From Haloferax marinisediminis (GTDB taxonomy: Archaea; Halobacteriota; Halobacteria; Halobacteriales; Haloferacaceae): a stretch of 64,000 nucleotides of DNA. Below are positions 54,238 to 63,870 of the stretch, piece by piece; within the stretch, counting starts at the first letter, position 1, and each line of letters opens with the position of its first letter. The notes below the pieces were generated by a model. The model saw only the letters and a list, made by a program, of their open reading frames with translations. It was not told the DNA's origin and ran no database searches. The position numbers and the translations under genes are program-made. The stretch covers positions 1,612,001 to 1,676,000 of the forward strand of contig NZ_WKJP01000001.1 in NCBI RefSeq assembly GCF_009674585.1. Reading direction: 5' to 3'.

Positions 54238-55056
54238 ATGAACCGAACCATCGACCACGTCGCGTTCGGTGGTATCGAGCTGTACGAACTCCGAACTGCT
54301 GCCAACGAGGTCGGTCTCACACCGACGTACGGTGGTGAGCACAGCACCGGAACGACGCACATGGCAGTCGTTCCTTTTCCCGACGGGTCGTACCTCGAAC
54401 TCATCGCACCGACGCTCGGGACAGACGCTGAGAACGCCGGGTTCTGGCCGACCCACCTCGCTGCTGGCGCTGGCCCCACCGGATGGTGTCTCGAAGTCTC
54501 CGACGTCGCTGCCAGCGCGAAGGCCGCCATCGACAGCGGTGTCCCAGTCGACGGCCCGCACGAAGCGTCGAGAGAGCGACCCGACGGCCGCCTCGTCGAG
54601 TGGGATATGTGCTTCGAAGGCGACGACTTACGGCTCCCGTTCACCATTCGGGACCGAACACCGCGGCCGTATCGCGTTCCACGAACGTCCCAGAACACTC
54701 CCATCCGTGGACTTCAGACGGTCATCGTCGCAACCCGTGACCGTGAGGCGACCGCCGACCTATTCGCCCGACGGCATCGCTACCCCTCGCCCGTCGATAT
54801 CAACGGTCCCTTTTCGAACTTTGCCGTCCTTCCGGGCACGCCACTCGCCCTCTGTGAACCCGGTGACGACGAACTCGGCGAGCGAATCGAGACAGTCGGC
54901 GAAGGACCGTGTGCGTTCCTCGTCGGCGTCACCGACCTCGACCGGGCGCGGCAGTCGCTGTCGCTCGGACCGGAGATTCGCTTCAGTGACCGCCGGATGG
55001 CGTGGTTCGACCACGAGATGTTCGACCGGCGGTTGGGCGTGGTCGAACTCCACTGA
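54238..55056 (+). CDS. VOC/glyoxalase-like protein
   Basis: A 272-residue protein starting at ATG 54238 behind a CTATACC box about 27 bases upstream. The N-terminal half begins with IDHVAFGG and contains TTHMAVVPFPDGSYLELIAP, the vicinal-oxygen-chelate pattern of His and Glu metal ligands. The C-terminal half (residues 160 on) repeats the fold in weaker form (LQTVIVATRDREATADLFARRH). Such proteins are dioxygenases, isomerases or resistance proteins; here no substrate can be named. Confidence 0.85.
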   Translation: MNRTIDHVAFGGIELYELRTAANEVGLTPTYGGEHSTGTTHMAVVPFPDGSYLELIAPTLGTDAENAGFWPTHLAAGAGPTGWCLEVSDVAASAKAAIDSGVPVDGPHEASRERPDGRLVEWDMCFEGDDLRLPFTIRDRTPRPYRVPRTSQNTPIRGLQTVIVATRDREATADLFARRHRYPSPVDINGPFSNFAVLPGTPLALCEPGDDELGERIETVGEGPCAFLVGVTDLDRARQSLSLGPEIRFSDRRMAWFDHEMFDRRLGVVELH

Positions 55057-55059
55057 ACG

Positions 55060-55105
55060 GCCTCACGAACGACTAACAAACTGCCTCACGAACGACTCAC
55101 CAACG
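55060..55105. repeat. Short tandem direct repeat
   Basis: GCCTCACGAACGACT occurs exactly twice, starting at 55060 and 55083, followed by AACAAAC and CACCAAC, so the unit is 23 bases. It lies in the convergent gap between the VOC gene and the rhodanese fusion gene. No other structure is seen. Confidence 0.5.
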
Positions 55106-55154
55106 GCCCACTGCGACTCCCTGAACGACCCGCATCGACTCCCCGCGCCCCGCC

Positions 55155-56315
55155 TCAGGCCGCGCAGTTGTTCGGCCCGAGTTCGAGTTCAGTCGCTTCT
55201 TCTTCGTCACCGATAGATTCTCGCCCGGTGTTTATCGCGATGACCCGTTCGTAGTTCGGCGGTTTCTCCGGCGTCTCGTCGGCGATGCGGTGGACGAACG
55301 TCTCTTCGTCCATCCCCAGAAGGTCTAACTCCTCGCGGAGTTCGCCGAGCGTCGTGCTCACGAGTTCTCCTGGCGAGGCGACACCGTAGGTCCCGTCGGT
55401 GGCGACAGAGACGTGACCGGGGAGAATTCGTGTCTCTGCTGGCAGCGAGAGAATTCGTTCGTGGAGGGTGTCGTAGAGCAGTTCTGCACCCGTCGCGGCG
55501 TCTGCATCGCCGAACTGGAGTTCGGTCCGACCGACCGACTCGACGAACAGCGTGTCGCCGGTCAAGAGGAATCGTCCGTCGACGAGGTAGTTCGTCATGT
55601 CCGAGGTATGTCCCGGTGTGTACAGTGCTTCGATTTCCACGTCGCCCACTCGCACCGTGTCACCGTCGTCCAGCGGCGTGAAGTCGTACTGAACGTCACG
55701 GTCGGTTGCGTGGCTTCCGAGGTAGTACGGAACGCCGAGTCGGTCTGCCAGCGCCCGCCCCCCGGAGACGTGGTCGGCGTGGACGTGGGTGTCGAGGACG
55801 CCAGTGATGACCATCCCTGCGTCGGCGGCGACGAGTTCGAACTCGTGGTACTGTCGTGTCGCGTCCACGACGACGGCCTCTCGTGTCGACCGAGACCCGA
55901 CGACGTAGCCGAGACAGCCTTTGGCGCGACGCTGGACCTGTGCGACGAACAGGTCGTCGTCTTCGGTATCGAGTTCGACGACTTCGTACAGTTTACTCCA
56001 GTCTTGCATGCCGCCTTTGACGACTGACACGTCGTCGTACCCGCGGGTACTGAGTTCGAACCCGAGCGACGTCGACGACAGTCCCTTTCCACAGATCGTG
56101 ACGAGTGGTCCAGATTCGGCGAGTTCCTCGACTCGCTCCCAATCCCAGTCACCACCGAGCCCATCGACGGGATGGTACGGAACGTTCACTGCACCCTCGA
56201 TATGCCACGCTTCGAAACTCCCTGGTGGTCGTGTGTCGACCACCGTAAACGACTTCCCGGCGTCGAGGTCGGCCGCGAGTTCCTGAACCGTAATCTGGTG
56301 GAGGAGTTTTCCCAT
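55155..56315 (-). CDS. Rhodanese plus metallo-beta-lactamase fusion
   Basis: A 386-residue protein starting at ATG 56315 (MGKLLHQITV). Residues 1-110 form a rhodanese domain with active-site TICGKGLSS (Cys about residue 77). Residues 130-340 form a metallo-beta-lactamase fold with DTHVHADHVSGG, PGHTSDM and FLLTGDTLF. The arrangement resembles persulfide dioxygenase-rhodanese fusions that detoxify sulfide via glutathione persulfide. Haloarchaea use other thiols, such as gamma-glutamylcysteine, so the physiological persulfide is an open point. The reverse domain order (rhodanese first) is worth noting. Confidence 0.87.
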   Translation of the reverse strand: MGKLLHQITVQELAADLDAGKSFTVVDTRPPGSFEAWHIEGAVNVPYHPVDGLGGDWDWERVEELAESGPLVTICGKGLSSTSLGFELSTRGYDDVSVVKGGMQDWSKLYEVVELDTEDDDLFVAQVQRRAKGCLGYVVGSRSTREAVVVDATRQYHEFELVAADAGMVITGVLDTHVHADHVSGGRALADRLGVPYYLGSHATDRDVQYDFTPLDDGDTVRVGDVEIEALYTPGHTSDMTNYLVDGRFLLTGDTLFVESVGRTELQFGDADAATGAELLYDTLHERILSLPAETRILPGHVSVATDGTYGVASPGELVSTTLGELREELDLLGMDEETFVHRIADETPEKPPNYERVIAINTGRESIGDEEEATELELGPNNCAA

Positions 56316-56480
56316 GTGTGTAGCTATGGCAACCACGCCCAAAACCGTTTGTGGCGAGGAGATTCGACCGCGAAGTCGCGTCGTCAGCGGTGCCGATGTG
56401 GTCACTCCGAAGCGTGAACGGTGGCGCTGTCGCTCGGCGAGTGAGCGCGAGAAAAGTTCGAGTTGAAACGGTCGACCCGT

Positions 56481-57263
56481 CTACAGTTCCGCCTCGAAGT
56501 CTTCGAGGGCGTAGACGGTGTCGGTGCCGCGGCGGTCGAGCGTCTCGTTGGCGAGGAGCCAGTAGACGACCGACAGTGCACGGCGACCCTTGTTGTTCGT
56601 CGGAACGACGAGGTCGACGTTCGACGTCTGGTTGTTGGAGTCACACATCGCGATGACGGGGATACCGACCGTGATGGCCTCCTTGACTGCCTGTGCGTCA
56701 CCGATCGGGTCGGTGACGACGACCACGTCAGGCTCGATGTAGCCGGCGTAGTCCGGGTTCGTCAGCGTGCCAGGGATAAAGCGTCCCGTGCGGGCACGAG
56801 CGCCGACGGCGTCGGCGAACTTCTCGGCCGGGAATCGACCGTACTGACGGGAGGACGTAACCAGAATCTGCTCTGGGTTGTAGTTCGCGAGGAAGTCCGC
56901 GGCGGTGCGGATTCGCGAGTCCGTCTGGCTCACGTCGAGCACGTACAGCCCATCGTCACGGACACGGTGGATGAACCGAACCATGTCCTTGGTCTTCTGC
57001 TGGGTACCGATGTGGACACCGGCGGCCAGGTAGTCTTCGACCGGGATGAGCAGGTCGGCGTCTTCGTCGGGCATGACGTCCTCGTCGAAGGCCGGCTCAG
57101 GCTCTGCTTCTTCGGCCTCGGCGGCCTCGTCGGCCGCCTCGGCGGTCTCTGCTGTCTCGTCTTCGGTGGCGGCCTCGTCGATGCCCGTCTCGGCGACCTC
57201 TTCGGTCTCCGTCTCGGGTTCCTCGTCGGCGACCTCCACCGCGTCGTTTTCGTTGTCGCTCAT
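56481..57263 (-). CDS. rps2: Ribosomal protein S2
   Basis: A 260-residue small-subunit protein. The S2 core starts around residue 75 ([21 protein letters not shown]). The first 70 residues are nearly all Asp, Glu, Ala and Thr, a halophile extension absent from most S2. YVLDVSQTD and [14 protein letters not shown] are core motifs. It overlaps the eno stop by 4 bases and ends the long minus-strand operon. Confidence 0.95.
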   Translation of the reverse strand: MSDNENDAVEVADEEPETETEEVAETGIDEAATEDETAETAEAADEAAEAEEAEPEPAFDEDVMPDEDADLLIPVEDYLAAGVHIGTQQKTKDMVRFIHRVRDDGLYVLDVSQTDSRIRTAADFLANYNPEQILVTSSRQYGRFPAEKFADAVGARARTGRFIPGTLTNPDYAGYIEPDVVVVTDPIGDAQAVKEAITVGIPVIAMCDSNNQTSNVDLVVPTNNKGRRALSVVYWLLANETLDRRGTDTVYALEDFEAEL

Positions 57264-58459
57264 ACTGCGTCGTCCGCGATGCGGATGAGTTCGTTCAGCT
57301 TGGCAGTTCGCTCGCCTTGCACCGTGCCGGTCTTGATGAACGGCGCGTCGGTGGCGACGGCGAGGTGTGCGATGGTCGTGTCTTCCGTCTCACCAGAGCG
57401 GTGAGAGATGACAGCGTCCATCCCGTTACGGGAGGCGAGTTCGACGGCGTCGAACGCGTCGGACAGCGTCCCGATCTGGTTCGGTTTGATGAGGATGGAG
57501 TTCGCGGCACCCACGTCGATACCTTCCTGCAGGCGGTCGACGTTGGTGACAAAGAGGTCGTCACCGCAGATCAGCGTGCGGTCTCCCACACGGTCGGTGA
57601 GTTCCGCGAAGCCCTCGTAGTCGTTCTCGTCGAGGGGGTCTTCGACGTAGACGAGGTCGTACTCGTCGACCATTTCGGCGACGTAGTCGATCTGCTCGTC
57701 CGTCGTCTTCGTCTCGTCGCCGTAGTGGTAGACACCATCTTCGAACATCTCGGACGCGGCGATGTCGAGACCGAAGCGAATCTCGAAGCCGAGTTCGTCC
57801 TCGACGTCGGAGACTGCTTCTTCCATAATCTCGAACGCTTCGGCGTCGGAGACTGCTGGTGCCCACGCACCCTCGTCGCCCTTCGCGGCGGGCACACCAC
57901 GCTCGTCGAGAATCTCGGACGCGCGGGCGTGGACCTTCGCGTTGGCGAAGACGGCTTCGGAGACGCTCGGCGCACCGACTGGTGCGGCGAGGAACTCCTG
58001 GATGTTCGTGGCTTCCTTGGCGTGTTCACCGCCACCGATGACGTTACCGAGTGGCGTCGGGAAGTTGTCCCCACGGAACGCGCCGCCGAGGTGCTGGTAC
58101 AGGGGTGCACCGAGCACGTCGGCGCCGGCCTTCGCGGCCGCCATCGAGATGGCGACGGCGCTGTTGGCGCCAATCTCCGAGAAGTTCTCGGTACCGTCTG
58201 CTGCTCGCAGTGCCGCATCGACTTCACGCTGGTCACCCGCGTAGACTTCGTCTACGAGACGGGGAACGGCGTGGCGTCGGGCCGCTGCGATTGCTTCGGT
58301 CGGCGGCAGTTCGATCGCTTCGTACTCGCCAGTGGATGCACCACTCGGGGCCGCAGCACGACCGAACCCACCGGATTCGGTGAGCACGTCGGCTTCGACC
58401 GTCGGGTTGCCACGGGAGTCGAGCACGCGGCGCAGTGAGACTGATGTGATTCGAGTCAT
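57260..58459 (-). CDS. eno: Enolase
   Basis: A 399-residue glycolytic enzyme converting 2-phosphoglycerate to phosphoenolpyruvate. Present are the N-terminal [10 protein letters not shown] region, the acid motif [14 protein letters not shown], and the catalytic stretch [10 protein letters not shown] followed by [14 protein letters not shown] (the signature Ser-His-Arg-Ser-Gly). The gene lies between rpoK and rps2, an order widely kept in archaea. Confidence 0.97.
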   Translation of the reverse strand: MTRITSVSLRRVLDSRGNPTVEADVLTESGGFGRAAAPSGASTGEYEAIELPPTEAIAAARRHAVPRLVDEVYAGDQREVDAALRAADGTENFSEIGANSAVAISMAAAKAGADVLGAPLYQHLGGAFRGDNFPTPLGNVIGGGEHAKEATNIQEFLAAPVGAPSVSEAVFANAKVHARASEILDERGVPAAKGDEGAWAPAVSDAEAFEIMEEAVSDVEDELGFEIRFGLDIAASEMFEDGVYHYGDETKTTDEQIDYVAEMVDEYDLVYVEDPLDENDYEGFAELTDRVGDRTLICGDDLFVTNVDRLQEGIDVGAANSILIKPNQIGTLSDAFDAVELASRNGMDAVISHRSGETEDTTIAHLAVATDAPFIKTGTVQGERTAKLNELIRIADDAV

Positions 58460-58463
58460 GTTG

Positions 58464-58640
58464 TCACTTACCCTCTCGTTTCACGGTGAACGGAAGGACA
58501 CCTGCATCGTACTCCTCAGCGGCGATGAGTATCGGTTCGGTCTGCTCAGTCTCCACGAGCACGGGTGCTCCGTAGGAGACCTGCAGCGCTCGCGCGCCGA
58601 GGATGCGGGCTTTCTCGTACCGATTGTACCGTTGTATCAT
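58464..58640 (-). CDS. rpoK: RNA polymerase subunit Rpo6 (K)
   Basis: A 58-residue Rpb6-like subunit that helps assemble the polymerase clamp. [30 protein letters not shown] and [20 protein letters not shown] are the family signatures. It overlaps the rpoN stop by 4 bases and is followed by eno after 4 bases. Confidence 0.96.
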   Translation of the reverse strand: MIQRYNRYEKARILGARALQVSYGAPVLVETEQTEPILIAAEEYDAGVLPFTVKREGK

Positions 58641-58831
58641 TGGTAGGGTGACACGACGTCCACGAGGTCTTTGTGCGATACCATCATCCGCCGGCAGCAG
58701 GCACGAGTGACCCCGAGGTCGTCGAGGACTTCTGCAGGGTCCTCGTCACCCTCGCGAGCACGGGCCTGGAATTCATCCCAGTGTTCGCCAATCACCTTGC
58801 CGCAGGTGAAACACCGGACGGGAATCATCAT
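58637..58831 (-). CDS. rpoN: RNA polymerase subunit Rpo10 (N)
   Basis: A 64-residue Rpb10-like zinc protein. Cys residues in [16 protein letters not shown] and [11 protein letters not shown] form the conserved zinc bundle CxxC...CC. It may start at the first or second Met. Twelve bases separate it from rps9. Confidence 0.96.
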   Translation of the reverse strand: MMIPVRCFTCGKVIGEHWDEFQARAREGDEDPAEVLDDLGVTRACCRRMMVSHKDLVDVVSPYQ

Positions 58832-58843
58832 GGTTAGATCACC

Positions 58844-59242
58844 TCAGCGGTAGGACTTCTGGTAGCGAGCGCGTGCGCCCGGTCCGCCCCACTTCTTGGG
58901 TTCGGACTGGCGAACGTCGTTGACCAGCAGCGAGCGGTCGAACTCCATGTACGCGTCGCGAAGTTCCGCGTCGTTCAGGTGCTGCACCAGCCCACGAGCG
59001 AGCGCGGTGCGGACTGCGTCGGCCTGACCGGCCACGCCGCCCCCGTTGACGCGCACGTCGATGTCGACCTGCGAGCGGAGGTCCTCACCTGCGATGCGGA
59101 ACGGTTCCAGCATCTTCAGGCGGGCCATCTCCGGCTCGACCAGCTCGACCGGCTGGGAGTTGATACGGACTCGACCTTCACCGTCGCGCACGGTTGCGCG
59201 GGCGATGGCGGTCTTCTTCTTCCCGGACGTGTTGGTTACCAT
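58844..59242 (-). CDS. rps9: Ribosomal protein S9
   Basis: A 132-residue protein. [22 protein letters not shown] opens the fold and the basic end ([15 protein letters not shown]) reaches the P-site tRNA. It overlaps the rpl13 stop by 7 bases in the conserved L13-S9 pair. Confidence 0.96.
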   Translation of the reverse strand: MVTNTSGKKKTAIARATVRDGEGRVRINSQPVELVEPEMARLKMLEPFRIAGEDLRSQVDIDVRVNGGGVAGQADAVRTALARGLVQHLNDAELRDAYMEFDRSLLVNDVRQSEPKKWGGPGARARYQKSYR

Positions 59243-59673
59243 GTGACGTTAGCACCCAGCTTCTCGGAGACCTCTCCGAGCGAGATGAACTTGATGTTCG
59301 AAAGTCGGTCCAGCGAGGTCTCGTCGAGCATCTCGCCGTCTTCGTCGAACGGGTTGCCGACGTAGACGCGGATGTTCGAGAACGCCTCGCGTCCTCGGGG
59401 CTTCTTGTACGGAACCATCCCGCGGATGGCGCGCTTGAAGATGCGGTCGGGACGCTTCGGGTAGTACGGACCCTGGTCCGAACCAACGTCGGCGCGCTTG
59501 CGGTAGACGCTCATGACGTCATCTTCGGAACCGGTGATGACGGCGTCTTCCGCGTTGATGACGGCGACCTTCTCGCCTGCGAGGGCGCGCTGAGCGACCT
59601 CCGAGGCGACGCGGCCCATGATGCAGTTCTTCGCGTCGACGACGACGTCGGCGTCGAATTCTGCGAGGCTCAT
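59236..59673 (-). CDS. rpl13: Ribosomal protein L13
   Basis: A 145-residue large-subunit protein. Motifs [21 protein letters not shown] and [24 protein letters not shown] are diagnostic. It overlaps rpl18e by 4 bases and rps9 by 7, indicating translational coupling. Confidence 0.96.
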   Translation of the reverse strand: MSLAEFDADVVVDAKNCIMGRVASEVAQRALAGEKVAVINAEDAVITGSEDDVMSVYRKRADVGSDQGPYYPKRPDRIFKRAIRGMVPYKKPRGREAFSNIRVYVGNPFDEDGEMLDETSLDRLSNIKFISLGEVSEKLGANVTW

Positions 59674-60020
59674 CGGATCACCCGCACGTTGGACCCTTCG
59701 GGGTTCTGTTCAGCAATCTGTTCGAGCGTCACGACGTCGCCAACCTGCTCGATCTTCGTTCGAGCGGTGGACGAGAAGTCCACAGCAGCGACTGTGACGT
59801 TTTTCTGCAGCACACCGCTACCCAGCACCTTGCCGGGCACGACGACGGTTTCGTCTTCTCGAGCGTATCGTTCGATACGGCTCAGGTTGACTTCCGCGTG
59901 GGTGCGCCGTGGCTTTTCGAGACGGTCCGCGACATCCTGCCAGACGTTGGCACCGGACTCACGCGAGACCGCCTTCAGCTCGGCGATGAGACTGTTGAGT
60001 CTCGGGTTCGTCTTACTCAT
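59670..60020 (-). CDS. rpl18e: Ribosomal protein L18e
   Basis: A 116-residue protein of the L15e/L18e fold. It begins [16 protein letters not shown] and contains [19 protein letters not shown] and [13 protein letters not shown]. The start is ATG 60020, 26 bases after the 3' end of the tRNA-Leu gene. It opens the L18e-L13-S9-rpoN-rpoK-eno-S2 series. Confidence 0.96.
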   Translation of the reverse strand: MSKTNPRLNSLIAELKAVSRESGANVWQDVADRLEKPRRTHAEVNLSRIERYAREDETVVVPGKVLGSGVLQKNVTVAAVDFSSTARTKIEQVGDVVTLEQIAEQNPEGSNVRVIR

Positions 60021-60046
60021 TGTCTACCTCCAGAGAGAAAGCGGAG

Positions 60047-60131
60047 TGCAGGGAGCAGGATTTGAACCTGCGGACTCCTATGAGACAGCGCCCTGAACGC
60101 TGCGCCGTTGGCCAGACTTGGCTATCCCTGC
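60047..60131 (-). tRNA. tRNA-Leu(CAG)
   Basis: An 85-base gene with acceptor GCAGGGA/TCCCTGC. The anticodon stem is CAGCG/CGCTG with loop TTCAGGG, so the anticodon is CAG (Leu). The variable arm is long and the T arm has GGTTCAAATCC. CCA is not encoded. It lies between rpoD and rpl18e; a GTTTTTAC box about 35 bases upstream could give it a promoter. Confidence 0.95.
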
Positions 60132-60275
60132 AAGCATTCCGCTGTACTTCATGCCCCGTAAAAACACCTTCGGTCCGACCCGGTGCCGTGACACAGTCAC
60201 ACGCCACGCTGTCCGTGGGTTTGACTGGTCGCGGGGTGGGCGACCGTCGGTGGTGGTACGGGGCAGTAATCATTC

Positions 60276-61058
60276 TTACAGTGAGACCTTCTCTTCGAGC
60301 TCGGCTGCGCGGTCACCAAGCGAGGCGACGGCGCGAAGCACCAGCTCATCGACCGTGAAGGAACCATCCGTCTCCACACTGAAGACGAACGCTTCCGGCA
60401 CGTCGTACACTTCGACCTCTTTACCGGGATACCGCTTCGTCAGGTCGTTGTCGAACTCGCTCGTGACCACGAGGTCGCCGTCTTCGGCGTCCTCGTCGTC
60501 TGCGTGTTCGGCAGCGGCCTCTTCGATGACGCCGCGGAGAATGTTCGGTTCTTGTTCGTCGAACTCGCCGGCGTCGCCGACGACCTCCACGCGTTGGAGG
60601 TGTCGGTAGCCGACAGCGACCCCACCTTGGTTTTTGGCGTGGTCTTTCCCGTAGCCGAGGACGGCGTCTGCCTCGAATTCGAGGCGCTGACCTTCCTTCA
60701 GCTCGATAATTGGGACGTTCTCGTCCGCGGGGACGACCATGTCGTCCGCGGACTCGATGTCCCCGGAGTACGCAGTCGCCGGCCCGTCGACTTCGAGCGC
60801 GACGGTGACGGTGTCACCAGGCTCGAACTCGTCGAGGGGCGTGGTCAGCGGAACCAGACCGAGCCGAAGCCCGATCATCTCGTCGAACATGACCGACGTG
60901 TTCTCTACGAACCGAACGGTATCGATGGAGAACGTCGGCACGTCGGCGACCATCGCTCGACGAATGCCGTTGGCTAACGCCGGGGTCAGACCGCGCGCAA
61001 CGAAACGGGCGCGTCGGTCTTCGCGTTCGATGAACTCGACCTCGAAGTCGTTTGCCAT
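60276..61058 (-). CDS. rpoD: RNA polymerase subunit Rpo3 (D)
   Basis: A 260-residue Rpb3-like assembly subunit. The N-terminus is the dimerisation part ([28 protein letters not shown]). The insert domain that binds [4Fe-4S] clusters in some archaea contains no cysteine here; the whole protein appears to lack Cys. The C-terminal dimerisation helices follow. It is co-directional with rps11, 6 bases away. Confidence 0.95.
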   Translation of the reverse strand: MANDFEVEFIEREDRRARFVARGLTPALANGIRRAMVADVPTFSIDTVRFVENTSVMFDEMIGLRLGLVPLTTPLDEFEPGDTVTVALEVDGPATAYSGDIESADDMVVPADENVPIIELKEGQRLEFEADAVLGYGKDHAKNQGGVAVGYRHLQRVEVVGDAGEFDEQEPNILRGVIEEAAAEHADDEDAEDGDLVVTSEFDNDLTKRYPGKEVEVYDVPEAFVFSVETDGSFTVDELVLRAVASLGDRAAELEEKVSL

Positions 61059-61064
61059 GGTATG

Positions 61065-61457
61065 TTAGAGTCGGCTGTTTTTGGGCGCGCGAGTTCCGTC
61101 GTGCGGAATCGGCGTCACGTCCTCGATGCGACCGATCTCGAGACCGGCGCGAGCGAGGGCGCGAATCGTTGCCTGTGCACCGGGTCCGGGGCTCTTGTTA
61201 CGGTTGCCACCGGGGCCACGGACACGGACGTGCAGGCCCGAGATGCCGGCCGCCTTGATCTGGTCGGCGACGCTCTCAGCCATCTGCATGGCCGCGTACG
61301 GGGATGCCTCGTCACGGTTCTGCTTGACGACGGAACCACCGGACGACTTGACAATCGTCTCGGCGCCCGTGATGTCAGTGACCGTGATGAGCGTGTTGTT
61401 GAACGATGCGTGTACGTGGGCGATTCCCCACTTGTCACCAGTTTCGGATTCGCTCAT
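61065..61457 (-). CDS. rps11: Ribosomal protein S11
   Basis: A 130-residue platform protein. [19 protein letters not shown] and [13 protein letters not shown] are signatures; it ends with [16 protein letters not shown]. Overlaps rps4 by 4 bases (ATGA type). Confidence 0.97.
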   Translation of the reverse strand: MSESETGDKWGIAHVHASFNNTLITVTDITGAETIVKSSGGSVVKQNRDEASPYAAMQMAESVADQIKAAGISGLHVRVRGPGGNRNKSPGPGAQATIRALARAGLEIGRIEDVTPIPHDGTRAPKNSRL

Positions 61458-61981
61458 TCTTGGGCCTCCGCGCGCTCAGGGTGCAGTTCATCCGAGAGCG
61501 GCGACGTCTCGTCGAAGCTCACGGTGTCCTCTTCGTCGACTTCCACCTTGCGGGATGGGACGGTGATTCGAGCGCCGTCGATCGTCACGTGTCCGTGGAC
61601 GATGAACTGACGTGCCTGCTGCGGCGTCTGTCCGATGCCGTTGCGGTAGGCGATCGTCTGGTAACGTCGCTCGAGAATGTCCGTCACGTCGAGACGCAGG
61701 GTCTGGGAGATGTCGTCTTCTGCAGACAGGATCCCGTAGCGGCGCAGGCGTGCCATGAACTCGGCACCGAGCGCCTCTGCTTCTTCTGCGTCACCCTGGG
61801 CCTCACCGAGGAGGCGACGTGCCTCACGGCGGATGTTGCGCAGTTCAGACTGCGCGCGCCAGAGTTCCTCTTTGTTCTTGAGACCGTAGCGAGAGAGGAG
61901 GTCCGCTTCCTGGGCGATACGCTCGCCCTGGAACGGGTGATTCGGAGTCTCGTAGAACTTGGTGTTTTTACCAGTCGTCAT
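61454..61981 (-). CDS. rps4: Ribosomal protein S4
   Basis: A 175-residue protein with the archaeal S4 layout: [24 protein letters not shown] at the start, then an S4 RNA-binding domain ([31 protein letters not shown]). Overlaps rps13 by 4 bases. Confidence 0.96.
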   Translation of the reverse strand: MTTGKNTKFYETPNHPFQGERIAQEADLLSRYGLKNKEELWRAQSELRNIRREARRLLGEAQGDAEEAEALGAEFMARLRRYGILSAEDDISQTLRLDVTDILERRYQTIAYRNGIGQTPQQARQFIVHGHVTIDGARITVPSRKVEVDEEDTVSFDETSPLSDELHPERAEAQE

Positions 61982-62481
61982 TCTTCTGCTTGCGCCTCCT
62001 TGATCTCCTCGACGTTGACACCGATGGTGCCTTCAGTACGTCCAGTGGACTTCGTCCGCTGGCCGCGAACCTTCTGGCCGCGCTGGTGTCGAACGCCTTT
62101 GTAGGAGCTGATCATCTTCATGCGGTTGATGTCATGACGACGCTTTTCCTCGAGGTCCGAACCCGTGATGTGGGCGGTCTCACCGGAGAAGAAGTCCTTC
62201 TGTCGGTTGACCATCCACTCGGGAGAGTGGTCCTCGAAGTTCTCGACGACATCGACGACCGCGTCGATCTCGTCTTCGGGAAGTTTACCGAACAGCGCCG
62301 TTCGGTCAACTTCCGCGGCGTCGGCGATGATGCGCGCTGTGCGCTTGCCGATACCCTTCATGTCCGTCAGACTGCGCTCTACCGTCTTCGTACCGTCAAG
62401 GTCGGTCTGACCAATTCGGATGAAGTAACGGAGGTCCTCTCCCTCCTCCGGTGAGCCGTCCTGTGGTTCTTCTGCACTCAT
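61978..62481 (-). CDS. rps13: Ribosomal protein S13
   Basis: A 167-residue head protein. The start is ATG 62481 (MSAEEPQDGS); the open frame upstream runs into the tRNA gene. FIRIGQTDLDGTKTV and YKGVRHQRGQKVRGQRT are family motifs. It lies 23 bases after the tRNA-Ser gene. Confidence 0.96.
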   Translation of the reverse strand: MSAEEPQDGSPEEGEDLRYFIRIGQTDLDGTKTVERSLTDMKGIGKRTARIIADAAEVDRTALFGKLPEDEIDAVVDVVENFEDHSPEWMVNRQKDFFSGETAHITGSDLEEKRRHDINRMKMISSYKGVRHQRGQKVRGQRTKSTGRTEGTIGVNVEEIKEAQAEE

Positions 62482-62504
62482 GACTTGGAAAGTCGTATTG
62501 TGAG

Positions 62505-62589
62505 CGTTGCGGCGGGGATTCGAACCCCGGGGGCTTGACGCCACTGAGTTAGCAACCCAGCGCCTTGGGCCAGGCTTGGCTACCGCAAC
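62505..62589 (-). tRNA. tRNA-Ser(GCT)
   Basis: An 85-base gene with acceptor GTTGCGG/CCGCAAC. The anticodon arm is CTGGG/CTCAG with loop TTGCTAA, so the anticodon is GCT (Ser). It has a long variable arm and a GGTTCGAATCC T arm. It stands 23 bases ahead of the rps13 ATG, so tRNA and r-protein mRNA are probably one transcript. Confidence 0.95.
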
Positions 62590-62669
62590 ACTGCGTTCGT
62601 GTTAGTTTCGCCCTATCGGACTCGGGGTCTACACCCCTACAGCGATTGCATGCGATACGAGACGGGGCC

Positions 62670-62681
62670 GTTACTTAAACG
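62670..62681 (-). promoter_or_regulatory. Promoter of tRNA-Ser and the S13 operon
   Basis: On the minus strand GTTTAAGTAA is a good TATA element about 80 bases before the tRNA 5' end. No other TATA-like element is seen between it and rps13, so the tRNA and S13 probably share this start. A GGGG/CCCC hairpin lies in between (near 62624-62637). Confidence 0.5.
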
Positions 62682-62791
62682 TCACGAAAGGCCTCCCCCA
62701 TGGTACAGCGGGACAGTGCTCCTACTGCCGGTTGTGGTGTGTTACGCTCTCTCACCGAAATCATAACTACACGAGTTACGTATTCCGTGCA

Positions 62792-63142
62792 ATGAGTTCG
62801 ACAGACTCGGCTTCCACGCCGAAGAAACCCGTCCGAATCGAGACGAAAGACGAGTTAGACGCGCTCGTCTCGGAACACGACCGTGTCCTCCTCGACATCT
62901 ACACGAGCGGGTGTACGCTCTGTCAGAGCATCGAACCGGTCCTCGGGACCGTCGCCAAAGTGACCGACGTGGTCGTCGCCATGGTGAATCCGAAGACGGA
63001 CATGTCCATCGCCGACGAGTACGTCATCCGAAGCGTTCCGACGTTGCTCCTGTTCGACGACGGCGAGGTCGTCGGACGCCTCGACGACGGGTTCCAGGGC
63101 GCACAGGCTATCATCGACTTCATCGAGAATCCAGAACAGTAA
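62792..63142 (+). CDS. Thioredoxin-like protein
   Basis: A 116-residue protein starting at ATG 62792. The thioredoxin fold is recognisable, with SGCTLCQSIEPVLG carrying the redox pair Cys-Thr-Leu-Cys in place of the usual CGPC, and the cis-Pro region SVPTLLLFDDGEVV. The atypical active site suggests a specialised thiol-exchange partner. The first 20 residues are Ser/Thr rich. Confidence 0.9.
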   Translation: MSSTDSASTPKKPVRIETKDELDALVSEHDRVLLDIYTSGCTLCQSIEPVLGTVAKVTDVVVAMVNPKTDMSIADEYVIRSVPTLLLFDDGEVVGRLDDGFQGAQAIIDFIENPEQ

Positions 63143-63156
63143 CCGAAACCGCCGCG

Positions 63157-63849
63157 TCAGAGGTTGCAGTCGTCGGCGGCGGTGGCGACGTCTCCCGGAT
63201 GGTCGGGGCCGCTCGGCATCACGTTGTCGAGCAGGAAGTAGACAGACTCGCGCATCGCGTGGGCGGACTCGGGTCGCGTTCCAGTGACGCGAACATCGAG
63301 GCTCCGAAACAGAAACGCCATCAAGTTCTCGGCCATCACGTCCGCGTCCATCTCGCGGTAGTGTCCCGCCGACATCTCTCGACGGATGAGCGTCGAGATG
63401 GTTTCTATCATGTACGACTCCATCTCGTTGAACTTCTGGCGGTACTCGTCGTCGTGGATGGTCTGTGTTCGAAGTTCGAAGATGACTCGTTGGAACAGTT
63501 CCGGTTCGTTCATTCCCGGCGGGGCGACCGGTTCGACGTCGCCGCCATCCGGGGGGCACTCTGACGGTAGCACGTGTTCGACGAACGTTCTGAGTTCTGC
63601 GTCGGGGTCCTCGGCGTTCGGGTCGATGGTCGCGACGAAGAGGTCGATGACGTAGTCGAGGAACGCCAAGAGCAGTTCGTCTTTGTTCTCGTAGTGGTAG
63701 TAGAGCAGCGACGTGCTCTTTTCGAACTCGGTGCCGATGTTCTTTATCGAGAGGTCGGCGTAGCCGTGTTTTGCGAGGGCTCTGAGCGTCGCATCCATTA
63801 TCGCCTGCTCCGTCTCGCTTCGTCCAGTGTCGATTCGTTCGTTTTTCAT
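63157..63849 (-). CDS. TetR-family transcription regulator
   Basis: A 230-residue regulator. The N-terminal HTH has TEQAIMDATLRALAKHGYADLSIKNIGTEFEKSTSLLYYHYENKDELLLAFL, the classic TetR pattern. The C-terminal half is a ligand-binding helical domain with unknown ligand. It converges with the thioredoxin-like gene, 14 bases apart, and its own promoter lies toward the zinc-ribbon gene. Confidence 0.92.
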   Translation of the reverse strand: MKNERIDTGRSETEQAIMDATLRALAKHGYADLSIKNIGTEFEKSTSLLYYHYENKDELLLAFLDYVIDLFVATIDPNAEDPDAELRTFVEHVLPSECPPDGGDVEPVAPPGMNEPELFQRVIFELRTQTIHDDEYRQKFNEMESYMIETISTLIRREMSAGHYREMDADVMAENLMAFLFRSLDVRVTGTRPESAHAMRESVYFLLDNVMPSGPDHPGDVATAADDCNL

Positions 63850-63870
63850 GTTGTCTCGCGTGGTGGGTGG

